41,719 nucleotides of DNA, taken from assembly GCF_022711995.1 (NCBI RefSeq), contig NZ_JALAHI010000143.1, forward strand, positions 1 through 41,719, read 5' to 3'. This document shows, piece by piece, positions 33,527 through 41,719 of this stretch. Each line of letters begins with the position of its first letter. The stretch's first letter is position 1. This DNA comes from Enterococcus sp. (lineage in GTDB: Bacteria; Bacillota; Bacilli; Lactobacillales; Enterococcaceae). Under the pieces are notes generated by a model that searched no databases, was not told the origin of the DNA, and was given only the letters and a program-made list of their open reading frames with translations. The position numbers and the translations under genes were made by a program.

Positions 33527-34436
33527 ACGTATACCAAGTCAGGAAGAAATTGATCGTTTTTGGCAGCAGGTCAAACAAGAAATCAAAGAGATTCCGCTGG
33601 CCTTTGAACGTCAGCTGCAACCGGCATTGATGAGGGAAATTGATGTTTATCAGATCAATTTCCAAAGTTTATACAATGAAACGATTTACGGCTATCTTTT
33701 AATTCCGAAAAATAAACGCCAGCTGCCCATCGTGATCGATTATTTAGGTTATATGAATCATCTGCAGGAACCTTTTCAGTTTGCTCACTGGGCATTAGTG
33801 GATTGCGCCTGCTTGGTGATCGATAATCGCGGGCAAGGGGGCCGAACAAAAGATACCCAGCCCTATGAAACAACGCAGCATGGGGCACCGTTTGGACGAG
33901 GGATTTTAAAAAAAGAAGATTTTTACATGAAACGCTTGCTTGCAGATAGTCTTCGTTTACTTGAGGTCGCAGCAAAGCTGCCGGAGGTTGATCCTGAGCG
34001 AATAATCTTAAGAGGTGGGTCACAAGGGGGCGGGGTGGCGTTGATCGTCAATGCGCTGGCTGAAGTGCCAATCTTTGCGACTTTTGCAGATGTTCCTAGT
34101 CATTCGAATATTCCTCATCGTATCGAAAGCAGAACAGGAAGTTATCATGTGATGCAAGAATATATCGATGCTTTTCCAGAAAGCAAAGAAACCATCTATC
34201 GCGAGATGGCCTACTATGATTTGAAAAATCTGGCAGCAAAAATCACTGGACCGGTCTTTGCTTCAGTGGGCAGCCAAGATCCAATCTGTCCAATGACCGA
34301 CTTTTTCGTCAGTTACCACCGCATCCCAACCGTTAAGCAGTTGACGGTCTATTTAAACAAAGGGCATGGTGGTGGCGAAGCCAAACAGATTCGAAAAGAA
34401 ATGCAGCAGATTCAAAAACTGTTAAAAAGGAAATGA
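33513..34436 (+). CDS. CE7-type acetyl esterase (acetylxylan esterase / cephalosporin-C deacetylase family)
   Basis: This 307-residue alpha/beta hydrolase lacks a signal peptide, so it acts on imported substrate. The catalytic triad is visible: S170 in RGGSQGGG, D256 in GSQDPICP and H285 in NKGHGGGEA. CE7-like text is present: VIDNRGQGGRTKD, GRGILKKEDFYMKRLLADSL, and FADVPSHSN near the acid. CE7 enzymes deacetylate xylo- and other oligosaccharides with broad specificity. In this locus it could remove acetyl, or possibly succinyl, groups from glucan oligosaccharides; that is inference. ATG 33513 is six bases from AGGGGG, whereas ATG 33507 abuts it. Confidence 0.85.
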   Translation: MNLTERIPSQEEIDRFWQQVKQEIKEIPLAFERQLQPALMREIDVYQINFQSLYNETIYGYLLIPKNKRQLPIVIDYLGYMNHLQEPFQFAHWALVDCACLVIDNRGQGGRTKDTQPYETTQHGAPFGRGILKKEDFYMKRLLADSLRLLEVAAKLPEVDPERIILRGGSQGGGVALIVNALAEVPIFATFADVPSHSNIPHRIESRTGSYHVMQEYIDAFPESKETIYREMAYYDLKNLAAKITGPVFASVGSQDPICPMTDFFVSYHRIPTVKQLTVYLNKGHGGGEAKQIRKEMQQIQKLLKRK

Positions 34437-34440
34437 AGAG

Positions 34441-35205
34441 ATGAAAGTAGCAACTTACAATTTACGAGTGGACACGGATTACGATAAAGAGTGGCAATGG
34501 TCTTATCGTGCGGACAAAGTCTTAGCATTGATCGATTACCATGATTGGGATATTTTGTGCGTGCAAGAAGTCCGACCAACGCAAGTGGCTGATTTAGTAG
34601 GCTTGACGGATTACGCGTCGGTCACTGCTGAACGAGACGGCGATGGAACAGGAGAAGGTATCGGGATTTATTACAAGAAGACGCTGTTTTCTAAAATTGA
34701 TTCAGGCTCCTTTTGGTTATCTCTGACCCCGGATGTGCCAAGCATTCATCCGGAAGCGGAATACTTGCGGCTGTGCTTGTGGATCGTACTAAGAGATAGA
34801 CAAGGGCATGATTTTTTGGTGATCGATACGCATCTGGACAATATTTCAGAAATCGCTCGTTTTGAAGGGATGAAAGTTATCTTGGAAGGGTTAGCGGATA
34901 AAATCGCCGCTCTACCCGTTTTATTGATGGGAGATCTCAATGCAGAAGCAGTTGAACGCGTCCATGAGTCCTTGCAAAAGATGTTTGTTAACGCCAAAGA
35001 GCACAGCGAAAAAGGGCATTATGGGCCTAAAGGGTCCTATCAAAACTTTGACTATCAACGCCCATGGAACCAGTTAGAAGAAATTGACTATATTTATACG
35101 AAAGGATTTCAAATCATTAAAACCGGTTGTTTGACGGATTCTTGTGACGGGCGCTTTCCCTCCGATCATTTTCCGCTTGAAGCAGATCTCCGGTTTAATG
35201 AGTAA
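34441..35205 (+). CDS. Endonuclease/exonuclease/phosphatase (EEP) fold phosphodiesterase
   Basis: This 254-residue cytoplasmic protein has the EEP (DNase I-like) active-site set: N7 in ATYNLRV, E43 in LCVQEVRP, a His in VIDTHLDN, Asp and Asn in LLMGDLNAE, and the terminal FPSDHFPLEAD. The family includes nucleases, sphingomyelinases and inositol phosphatases, so the fold does not fix the substrate. Its position between an esterase and two glycan-degrading enzymes, four bases after the esterase stop, argues for a carbohydrate-linked phosphodiester. One candidate is phosphoglycerol or phosphoethanolamine on beta-1,2-glucans. DNA repair is less likely in this context. Confidence 0.85.
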   Translation: MKVATYNLRVDTDYDKEWQWSYRADKVLALIDYHDWDILCVQEVRPTQVADLVGLTDYASVTAERDGDGTGEGIGIYYKKTLFSKIDSGSFWLSLTPDVPSIHPEAEYLRLCLWIVLRDRQGHDFLVIDTHLDNISEIARFEGMKVILEGLADKIAALPVLLMGDLNAEAVERVHESLQKMFVNAKEHSEKGHYGPKGSYQNFDYQRPWNQLEEIDYIYTKGFQIIKTGCLTDSCDGRFPSDHFPLEADLRFNE

Positions 35206-35219
35206 AGGTGAAACCAAAA

Positions 35220-37370
35220 ATGGAAAAAACAAAATTGACGCATTTACTTGAACAAATGACCATCGATGAAAAAATCGATCAATTATTGCAACTAGCTGCT
35301 GCGTTTTATTCAGACAAAGCAGAAGAAAAAACTGGACCGATGAGTGATTTGGGATTGACCCAAGAAACCATCAACAACGCTGGAACAACACTAGGCGTTT
35401 CCGGTGCCAAAGAAGCAATTCGTGTCCAACAAGACTACATCAAAAACAACCGCCTGCAGATTCCCACGATTCTAATGGCTGATATTATCCATGGGTTCCG
35501 AACGATTTTCCCGATTCCATTGGCTTTAGGCAGTTCATGGGATCTGAATGCTGCGGAACAAATGGCCGAAATTTCGGCTAGAGAAGCCGCTGTCTCTGGG
35601 TTGCATGTGACGTTTTCGCCAATGGTGGACTTAGTTCGAGATCCGCGTTGGGGTCGAGTGATGGAATCCACTGGAGAAGATCCCTACTTGAACAGCCGTC
35701 TTGCTGAAGCTTTTGTGAAAGGCTACCAAGGGGAAGATTTAACCAATGATTTTGAGCGGGTGGCTGCTTGTGTAAAACATTTCGCGGCGTATGGCGCAGC
35801 AATTGGCGGACGTGATTACAACACAGTCAATATGTCGGAGCGACAATTGCGGGAAAGTTACTTGCCTGGCTATCAAGCTGCACTTGCAGCTGGTGCCAAA
35901 CTGGTGATGACTTCCTTCAATACAGTCGATGGGATTCCTGCAACAGCGAATCGCTGGTTATTCCGTGATGTCTTACGAAAAGAATTTGGGTTTGACGGCG
36001 TAGTGATCTCTGATTGGGGTGCGGTCAAAGAGATCATTGCTCATGGTGCAGCAGAAGACGAGAAACAAGCGGCAGAATTGGCCATCAAAGCCGGAGTCGA
36101 TATTGAAATGATGACGACTTGCTACAACGACTATTTGAAAGAATTGATCGAAGAAGGCACGGTTGCAGAATCCTTATTGGATGAAGCGGTATTGCGAATC
36201 TTGACCCTTAAAAATGATCTTGGTCTGTTTGAACATCCTCATCGTGGGGCCGATGAAGCTGCCGAAGCACGGGTGGTACTTTCGCAAGAACATCGAACAG
36301 CCGCCAGAGAAATCGCTCAAAAATCAATGGTTTTATTGAAGAATGAGAACATCTTACCATTTAAATCAACGGAGACGGTTGCCATCGTTGGACCAGCGGC
36401 TCACTCTAAAGACATTTTAGGGGCCTGGTTATGGCAAGGAAAACAAGCAGAAGCCGTTTCGCTCCTCGAGGGCGCCAAGGCAGTTTCAGAGAACATTCTT
36501 TATGGAAAAGAACCCTTCGATTACTTTGCGCCAACAGAAGCAGCGATCAATGAAGCTGTTGCATTAGCCAAACAAGCAGATAAAGTGGTTCTTGCATTGG
36601 GGGAACAAGACTGGATGAGCGGCGAAGCAGCCAGCCGCAGCGATATTCGCTTGCCGGAAGCACAGTTAGCGTTATTCAAACAATTGCAGGCAGTCAATGA
36701 GCAACTAGTTGTGACGTTGTACAATGGTCGACCGCTAGACCTTCAAGGGATTGATCCAGCAAAAGCCATCGTTGAAGCATGGTTCCCTGGAACCGAAGGA
36801 GGACAAGCATTAGCGAATATTTTGTGGGGGCAATACAACCCAAGCGGCCGTTTGAGTATGTCTTTTCCGGAAACAGTCGGTCAAGTGCCGGTTTATTACA
36901 ATACTGAAACTACCGGTCGTCCTTATGAAAGTGCACCAGATGAAAAATATGTCTCAAAATATTTGGATGTCTCCAACTATGCAAAATATCCTTTTGGTTT
37001 CGGCTTGAGCTATCACGAGGCTCAGTATAGTGAGTTAAGTTTAGATAAAGCACAATTGTCTACTGAAGAGACGCTAACAGTATCCTTACAAGTCAAAAAT
37101 AATAGTGACTTTGCCGGTGAAGAGACCGTTCAGTTGTATCTGCGAGACCTCGTTGGTGAAGTTGTCCGACCGATCAAAGAATTAAAAGGATTCCAAAAAG
37201 TATGGTTAGAACCCGGGGAAACAAAAGAAGTGAGCTTTTCAATTACAGAAGATATGCTGCGCTATGTTCACAGCAATCAAGAAACAGCCAGCGATGCTGG
37301 CACATTCCAAGCCATGGTCGGCAGCAACAGCCGCGACCTGCAGATGGTGACATTCAAATTCGTCAGATAG
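35220..37370 (+). CDS. Family GH3 beta-glucosidase, cytoplasmic
   Basis: The 716-residue enzyme has the three-domain GH3 layout: barrel (to about residue 300), alpha/beta sandwich, and C-terminal fibronectin III-like domain (EETVQLYLRDLVGEVVRPIK). The nucleophile is D265 in GVVISDWGAV and the likely acid/base is E469 in MSGEAASRSDI. No signal peptide is seen, so it works on imported sugars. The closest functional analogue known to me is the Listeria innocua GH3 enzyme that cleaves sophorose beside the 1,2-beta-oligoglucan phosphorylase. ATG 35220 is used because AGGTG lies nine bases upstream; GTG 35208 has no site. The GH94 gene follows after ten bases. Confidence 0.93.
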   Translation: MEKTKLTHLLEQMTIDEKIDQLLQLAAAFYSDKAEEKTGPMSDLGLTQETINNAGTTLGVSGAKEAIRVQQDYIKNNRLQIPTILMADIIHGFRTIFPIPLALGSSWDLNAAEQMAEISAREAAVSGLHVTFSPMVDLVRDPRWGRVMESTGEDPYLNSRLAEAFVKGYQGEDLTNDFERVAACVKHFAAYGAAIGGRDYNTVNMSERQLRESYLPGYQAALAAGAKLVMTSFNTVDGIPATANRWLFRDVLRKEFGFDGVVISDWGAVKEIIAHGAAEDEKQAAELAIKAGVDIEMMTTCYNDYLKELIEEGTVAESLLDEAVLRILTLKNDLGLFEHPHRGADEAAEARVVLSQEHRTAAREIAQKSMVLLKNENILPFKSTETVAIVGPAAHSKDILGAWLWQGKQAEAVSLLEGAKAVSENILYGKEPFDYFAPTEAAINEAVALAKQADKVVLALGEQDWMSGEAASRSDIRLPEAQLALFKQLQAVNEQLVVTLYNGRPLDLQGIDPAKAIVEAWFPGTEGGQALANILWGQYNPSGRLSMSFPETVGQVPVYYNTETTGRPYESAPDEKYVSKYLDVSNYAKYPFGFGLSYHEAQYSELSLDKAQLSTEETLTVSLQVKNNSDFAGEETVQLYLRDLVGEVVRPIKELKGFQKVWLEPGETKEVSFSITEDMLRYVHSNQETASDAGTFQAMVGSNSRDLQMVTFKFVR

Positions 37371-37380
37371 GAAGGTTTGT

Positions 37381-40300
37381 ATGAAACAATATATTACTCT
37401 CGAAAAAAATCAGACTCGGTTAAGGTTTCTAAAAACCGGAGATCTGTTTGAAATAGATAGTCATGGTATGATGATCAATCAATTAAACGGCAATCCGTTA
37501 GACGGCAGTTTGAATCAATTGTATTTGCGCGTCTATACATCAGAAGGAATTCGTTGGGCACCGATGATCGGTTCTAATTCAGCCAGTAAGTTTGGCTATT
37601 CCCAGCACCAGTTGACTTGGTCAGGCACATTTCTGGAAGTTCAGTATCAAGTGGAGTTGCAACTGGCAGAGGATTGCTGGTTTTGGCGGGTTCAGTTAAC
37701 AGGTTCTGGAAAAGCGGATATCATTTATGGTCAAGATATCGGCAATGCCTTAAAAGGAGCAGTTCAGTCCAATGAAGCATATGTTTCTCAATATCTGGAT
37801 CACCATGTGAGTCAAGATAACGAAACAATCGTTGTTTCTTCTCGTCAAAATCAACCGCAATCCGGTAAGTTTCCATTAGTGGAACAAGGAAGTTTCCAGC
37901 CTTTGCGAGGTTATTCCACCGATGGTTATCAATTTTTTGGTCGAACATACAAAATGACGGATGTACCCCAAGCTTTGGCACAAGAAACTTTAGCAAATGA
38001 AGTATACCAGTATGAATTTGCTTATATTGCTCTGCAGACCGAATCTTATCAGCTGACTGACGAAGCAACAGAAATTGTTTTTTATGCCGCAGTCAAGGCC
38101 GATCAGCCAGAAGCCGTCTCTGGTCCGCAAGTTGACCGAGCTTTGTTGGAGGAACGTTTTCAAAAACTGACATTTGAGTCAGTGGCGACACAATCCCTTC
38201 CGGCAAAACAACTAGGCGCACCATTGACCGGAGAATCATTAACCGAAGCGGATATTTCTGCACTATTTCCAAAACAGGAAGCTGTGGAGCAGATCGATGG
38301 CCAACTCTATTCCTTTTTCACGGAAAACTATCGCCATGTTGTGCTGAAGGAAAAAGAAAGTGCGATGGAACGGGCCCATGGCCATATCCTACTTAGTGGC
38401 AGTGATTTAGTGGTAGATCAACCTTTGCTGAGTACGACGGTTTATATGTACGGTATTTTCAATTCGCAGATCGTTCTAGGAAACACATCAATGAATAAAT
38501 TATTGAGTAACAGCCGTAATGCACTGAATGTCATGAAACGATCAGGACAGCGAATCTATTTGAAAGAACAGGATACGTGGCGTTTATTGACGATGCCCTC
38601 TGCGTTTGAGATGGGAATGAATACTGCTACGTGGTATTACAAAACTGCAGATGATTTGATCACGATCACGACGTATACCCTGCTTGACAGTCGTGAAGTG
38701 CGGACCACGATCCAAAGCAAAAAGGCTTACTCGTGGGCCATCAGCAATCAATTGTTGATGGGACCAGATGAAGAAGCACCGACAGCTGTGGTAACGAAAG
38801 ATCAGCAGGTCATCATCACAAGCGAAGAGAATTCCCCCGTAAAAGAAGCGTATCCAGAATTAACCTATTATCTGCAAGCGGATCAACCTTTTGAAGTGAC
38901 AGATGATTCCTTGTTCTTGCAGGAAAATAGCGATGGCGCACTGACTGTTTTGACCTTTGCGGATCAGTCAGAAATCACCTTTAAGATCCAAGGAACATTA
39001 ACTGGGGCGCCTTATCAAGAACAAATAACTTCTAAGCAGCAAGAGGAAGAAAAATATGTAGCATTCATTGATTCACTGCTGAATCAATTTGAGTTGGCCC
39101 ATGAACAGGTGGAGGTACAAACGCTTAATTTACTCTCTCGTTGGTATACCCATAACATGCTGGTTCACTATTTATCACCCCATGGCTTGGAACAGTATGG
39201 TGGTGCTGCTTGGGGTACCCGAGATGTTTCTCAAGGTCCAACAGAATTTTTCTTAGCCGTCAATCGGCCAGAAATCGTTGCTTCGATCATCAAACACCTA
39301 TTTGCCAATCAATTTGCCGACGATGGCAATTGGCCACAATGGTTTATGTTTGACCGCTACGAGCAGCAAAAAGCCGATGAAAGTCATGGGGATGTGATTG
39401 TTTGGCCAATGAAAGTCGTCAGCGATTACTTGGAAAAAACTAAGGACTTCGCGATTTTAGAAACGCAATTGCCTTATACAGACCGCGAGACATTCTTAAA
39501 GACAAGTCAGACTGCTTCTCTTTATGATCATTTACAAAAAGAGATTGCGTATATTGAAGGGAATTTCTTGGAAGGAACCTATCTTTCTTGTTATGGGGAT
39601 GGGGATTGGGATGATACCCTGCAACCAAACAATAGTAAATTGAAGAAGCAGATGGCTAGCAGTTGGACAGTGGCATTGACGTATGAAGTGATGAAAAAAC
39701 TAGCGGTACAGCTGAAAGACTACGATCCGAAGTATGCGGATCATTTGCAAACCATCGTCAGCGGCATTCGCACAGATTTTGAGAAATACATGTTGTCTTC
39801 AGGGACGATTCCAGGATTCGTTTACATGGAAGATCCTGAACATGTAGAATTAATGATTCATCCAGAAGACCGAAAGACTGGGATTCAATATCGCTTGCTG
39901 CCAATGCAGCAAAGCATGATCGGTGAATTGCTTTCCCCAGAAGAAGCTGTGCACCATTTAGCTATCATCAAAGAACACTTGCAGCATCCAGATGGCGTTC
40001 GTTTGATGAATCGTCCGGCAGCCTATCATGGTGGGGTCAGCACGAATTTCAAACGTGCCGAGCAAGCTGCGAACTTTGGACGGGAAATCGGCTTGCAATA
40101 TGTTCACGCCCACATCCGTTTTGTCGAAGCCATGGCAAAACTAGGACAAAAAGCAGAAACTTGGCAGGGGCTAGGAGTCATCAATCCGATACAGATACAA
40201 GAACGTGTACCAAATGCCGAGCTGCGACAAGCCAATGTCTATTTCAGCAGTTCTGACGGCGATTTCAAAACAAGGCTTGAAGCCCAAGAGAATTTTGGTA

Positions 40301-40662
40301 AACTTAGAGATGGAAGTGTTGGCGTAAAAGGCGGTTGGCGTATTTATTCCAGCGGACCGGGCATCTATCTGAATCAATTGATCAGTAATGTTTTGGGAAT
40401 CCGGGAAACGGCAGATGCTTTGTTCCTTGATCCTGTTTTGCCAACTGAGTTAGCTGAATTGACCCTTACCTATCGCGTTTTTGATCAGCCGGTTAAATTC
40501 ACGTTTCACGAAGCAGAAAAAGAACAGGTCTTGATCAATGGCCAGCCAATCGATTATACGTTAGCAGATAATCAGTACCGAGACGGCGCCTTTTGCTTAG
40601 ACAAGTCAGTTGTGTTGGCGCTGTGCAATCAGGAAATCAATCAAATCGATATTTATCGATAG
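37381..40662 (+). CDS. Family GH94 phosphorylase, probable 1,2-beta-oligoglucan phosphorylase
   Basis: The 1093-residue cytoplasmic enzyme has an N-terminal beta-sandwich (residues 1 to about 600, in two parts) and an (alpha/alpha)6 barrel. The barrel runs from LLSRWYTHNMLVHYLSPHGL through QYGGAAWGTRDVSQGPTEFF to the jelly-roll C-terminus. The conserved acidic motif is GDGDWDDTLQP (residues 739-749), which holds the family's general acid Asp. Cellobiose and chitobiose phosphorylases have about 800 residues and cellodextrin enzymes about 1000; Listeria 1,2-beta-oligoglucan phosphorylase has about 1100. Length and GH3 neighbour favour that activity: phosphorolysis of beta-1,2-glucooligosaccharide to alpha-glucose 1-phosphate. 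Another GH94 specificity remains possible. The LacI gene follows after 12 bases. Confidence 0.78.
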   Translation: MKQYITLEKNQTRLRFLKTGDLFEIDSHGMMINQLNGNPLDGSLNQLYLRVYTSEGIRWAPMIGSNSASKFGYSQHQLTWSGTFLEVQYQVELQLAEDCWFWRVQLTGSGKADIIYGQDIGNALKGAVQSNEAYVSQYLDHHVSQDNETIVVSSRQNQPQSGKFPLVEQGSFQPLRGYSTDGYQFFGRTYKMTDVPQALAQETLANEVYQYEFAYIALQTESYQLTDEATEIVFYAAVKADQPEAVSGPQVDRALLEERFQKLTFESVATQSLPAKQLGAPLTGESLTEADISALFPKQEAVEQIDGQLYSFFTENYRHVVLKEKESAMERAHGHILLSGSDLVVDQPLLSTTVYMYGIFNSQIVLGNTSMNKLLSNSRNALNVMKRSGQRIYLKEQDTWRLLTMPSAFEMGMNTATWYYKTADDLITITTYTLLDSREVRTTIQSKKAYSWAISNQLLMGPDEEAPTAVVTKDQQVIITSEENSPVKEAYPELTYYLQADQPFEVTDDSLFLQENSDGALTVLTFADQSEITFKIQGTLTGAPYQEQITSKQQEEEKYVAFIDSLLNQFELAHEQVEVQTLNLLSRWYTHNMLVHYLSPHGLEQYGGAAWGTRDVSQGPTEFFLAVNRPEIVASIIKHLFANQFADDGNWPQWFMFDRYEQQKADESHGDVIVWPMKVVSDYLEKTKDFAILETQLPYTDRETFLKTSQTASLYDHLQKEIAYIEGNFLEGTYLSCYGDGDWDDTLQPNNSKLKKQMASSWTVALTYEVMKKLAVQLKDYDPKYADHLQTIVSGIRTDFEKYMLSSGTIPGFVYMEDPEHVELMIHPEDRKTGIQYRLLPMQQSMIGELLSPEEAVHHLAIIKEHLQHPDGVRLMNRPAAYHGGVSTNFKRAEQAANFGREIGLQYVHAHIRFVEAMAKLGQKAETWQGLGVINPIQIQERVPNAELRQANVYFSSSDGDFKTRLEAQENFGKLRDGSVGVKGGWRIYSSGPGIYLNQLISNVLGIRETADALFLDPVLPTELAELTLTYRVFDQPVKFTFHEAEKEQVLINGQPIDYTLADNQYRDGAFCLDKSVVLALCNQEINQIDIYR

Positions 40663-40674
40663 AAAGGAGAAGCC

Positions 40675-41640
40675 ATGGTAGGGATCAAAGATATTGCTAA
40701 AAAAGCCGGTGTGTCTATTTCCACTGTGTCCTATGCGTTGAACGGCAGCCCGAAAGTGACGGAGGAGACCCGCGCCCGTATCCAAGCGATTGCTCGTGAC
40801 TTGAACTATGTTCCGAACATGGCTGCTCGTACATTGAAACGCCGGCAAACAAACATCATTGGGGTGTATCTTGCAGATTATGCGGGAAGTTTCTATGGTC
40901 AGCTGCTGGACGGCATCAAGAAAAGCCTGGAAACCTTTGGATATGAAATGATCGTTTGCAGTGGGAAAAAATCCCATTTGTTTATTCCGGAGCGAATGAT
41001 TGATGGTGCGATTATTTTGGATTGGACCTTTCCATCAGAAGAAATTGAGCGCTACGCGCAAAGAGGCCATCAAATCGTTGTACTGGATCGAATCCTTCCC
41101 CATGAAAACATCCATCAAGTACTTCTCGATAATAAAGGTGGAACAGCATTAGCCATCGATAAGCTGATTTCAGGAGGCAGCCAGCATGTATTTTTACTAG
41201 CTGGTCCTAAAAAAAGCTATGATAGCCAGGAGCGTTTGACAGCCAGTATCAAAGAGCTTACTCGGTTTGGGATTTCTTATGACGTCATAGCCGGTGATTT
41301 CACCGAGCCTTCGGGTTTTCGTGGAGCAGAAGAAATCTTAGCGAAACAGCCGATGAAGCCGATCGATATCTTTGCATTGAACGATGAAATGGCGATCGGT
41401 GTCTACAAGTATGTTCGCCAAACCGACTATAAAATCGGGAAAGATATTCGCATCATCGGGTTTGATAATACCGAGCTAGGGGCGTTTATCCAGCCCCGCT
41501 TATCCACCATCTCTTATTCAAAACATCGCTGGGGAATGATTGCTTCTGAAAAAATCGTCAAAGCGATTCAAGGGGAACAAGTAGAAGATGAGCACATCTA
41601 CACTACCTTTATTGATGGTCCTTCGTTTCCCAATCAGTGA
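40675..41640 (+). CDS. LacI family transcriptional regulator of the sugar locus
   Basis: The 321-residue repressor has the helix-turn-helix IKDIAKKAGVSISTVSYALN at residues 4-23, the hinge YVPNMAARTLKRRQTN, and a periplasmic-binding-like ligand domain (DGAIILDW, DIFALNDEMAIGVYKYV, IRIIGFDNTELGAFIQPRLS). AGAAAGGAG precedes the ATG. It is the last gene of the locus, so it is probably under its own control. The palindromes GAAACGTTTC near 28853 and 29100 are its likely targets, but that assignment is inference. After 41640 the 79 remaining bases hold no gene I can identify. Confidence 0.92.
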   Translation: MVGIKDIAKKAGVSISTVSYALNGSPKVTEETRARIQAIARDLNYVPNMAARTLKRRQTNIIGVYLADYAGSFYGQLLDGIKKSLETFGYEMIVCSGKKSHLFIPERMIDGAIILDWTFPSEEIERYAQRGHQIVVLDRILPHENIHQVLLDNKGGTALAIDKLISGGSQHVFLLAGPKKSYDSQERLTASIKELTRFGISYDVIAGDFTEPSGFRGAEEILAKQPMKPIDIFALNDEMAIGVYKYVRQTDYKIGKDIRIIGFDNTELGAFIQPRLSTISYSKHRWGMIASEKIVKAIQGEQVEDEHIYTTFIDGPSFPNQ

Positions 41641-41719
41641 AACTTGACCGATTTTATTGAGGCAGCACCAAAAGAAATACTATGAATCTTTTAAAAAAAT
41701 AAAACGTACCGATACCAAG

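Noticed and set aside
1-41719. Search for CRISPR arrays, tRNA or rRNA genes, insertion sequences and phage or defence genes
   Set aside because: No regularly spaced repeats, no cloverleaf followed by CCA outside the T-box interaction, and no transposase, integrase or defence-like product was found on either strand.

Overview
The window reads as chromosomal DNA of a low-GC Gram-positive lactic acid bacterium, most likely an Enterococcus. Grounds: bifunctional glutathione synthetase GshF, a Gls24-family protein directly followed by Spx, peptidase T, methylglyoxal synthase, a Met-type T-box, AGGAGG ribosome-binding sites, and the order ymdB-ricA-mutS-mutL-maf-(GFA)-msrB-ruvA-ruvB. No phage, insertion sequence, plasmid, CRISPR, rRNA or tRNA gene was seen. 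Species cannot be fixed from the sequence alone.

Layout. 1-5.1 kb: gshF, a convergent YueI-like gene, then a tight GNAT / HesB-like / metallophosphoesterase operon ending at a 147-bp MITE-like inverted repeat. 5.3-11.6 kb: bioY on the minus strand under a three-half-site BirA-type operator. Next comes the complete oxidative branch from oxaloacetate to 2-oxoglutarate: acnA-icd on the minus strand and citrate synthase divergent. 11.7-14.8 kb: a gls24-like and spx stress pair, rpsD with its leader (minus), and a formate/nitrite-type channel. 14.8-19.4 kb: a Met T-box controlling a MetE-C-like methyltransferase, then a HAD phosphatase, mgsA and pepT. 19.5-28.6 kb: an RNA-decay and DNA-repair block, ymdB, ricA, mutS, mutL, maf, a GFA-type zinc protein, msrB, ruvA and ruvB.

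28.6-41.6 kb is the most interesting part. It is a 12-kb carbohydrate locus, all on the plus strand: two LplB/YtcP-type permeases, a lipoprotein binding protein, a YesL/DUF624 membrane protein, a CE7-type esterase, an endonuclease/exonuclease/phosphatase-fold protein, a cytoplasmic GH3 beta-glucosidase, a 1093-residue GH94 phosphorylase and a LacI regulator. The GH94 length and the GH3 + GH94 + ABC combination resemble the Listeria innocua system for beta-1,2-gluco-oligosaccharides (sophoro-oligosaccharides). I infer import, intracellular removal of substituents by the esterase and phosphodiesterase-like protein, then phosphorolysis and hydrolysis to glucose 1-phosphate and glucose. The substituents would suit osmoregulated periplasmic glucans of Gram-negative bacteria. 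No transporter ATPase and no secreted endo-glucanase is present. The promoter carries an operator at the start site, and a near-identical inverted copy lies about 250 bp upstream.

Start codons were reassigned by ribosome-binding-site spacing where the longest ORF was implausible. All functional statements rest on family recognition by eye; no database search was run.
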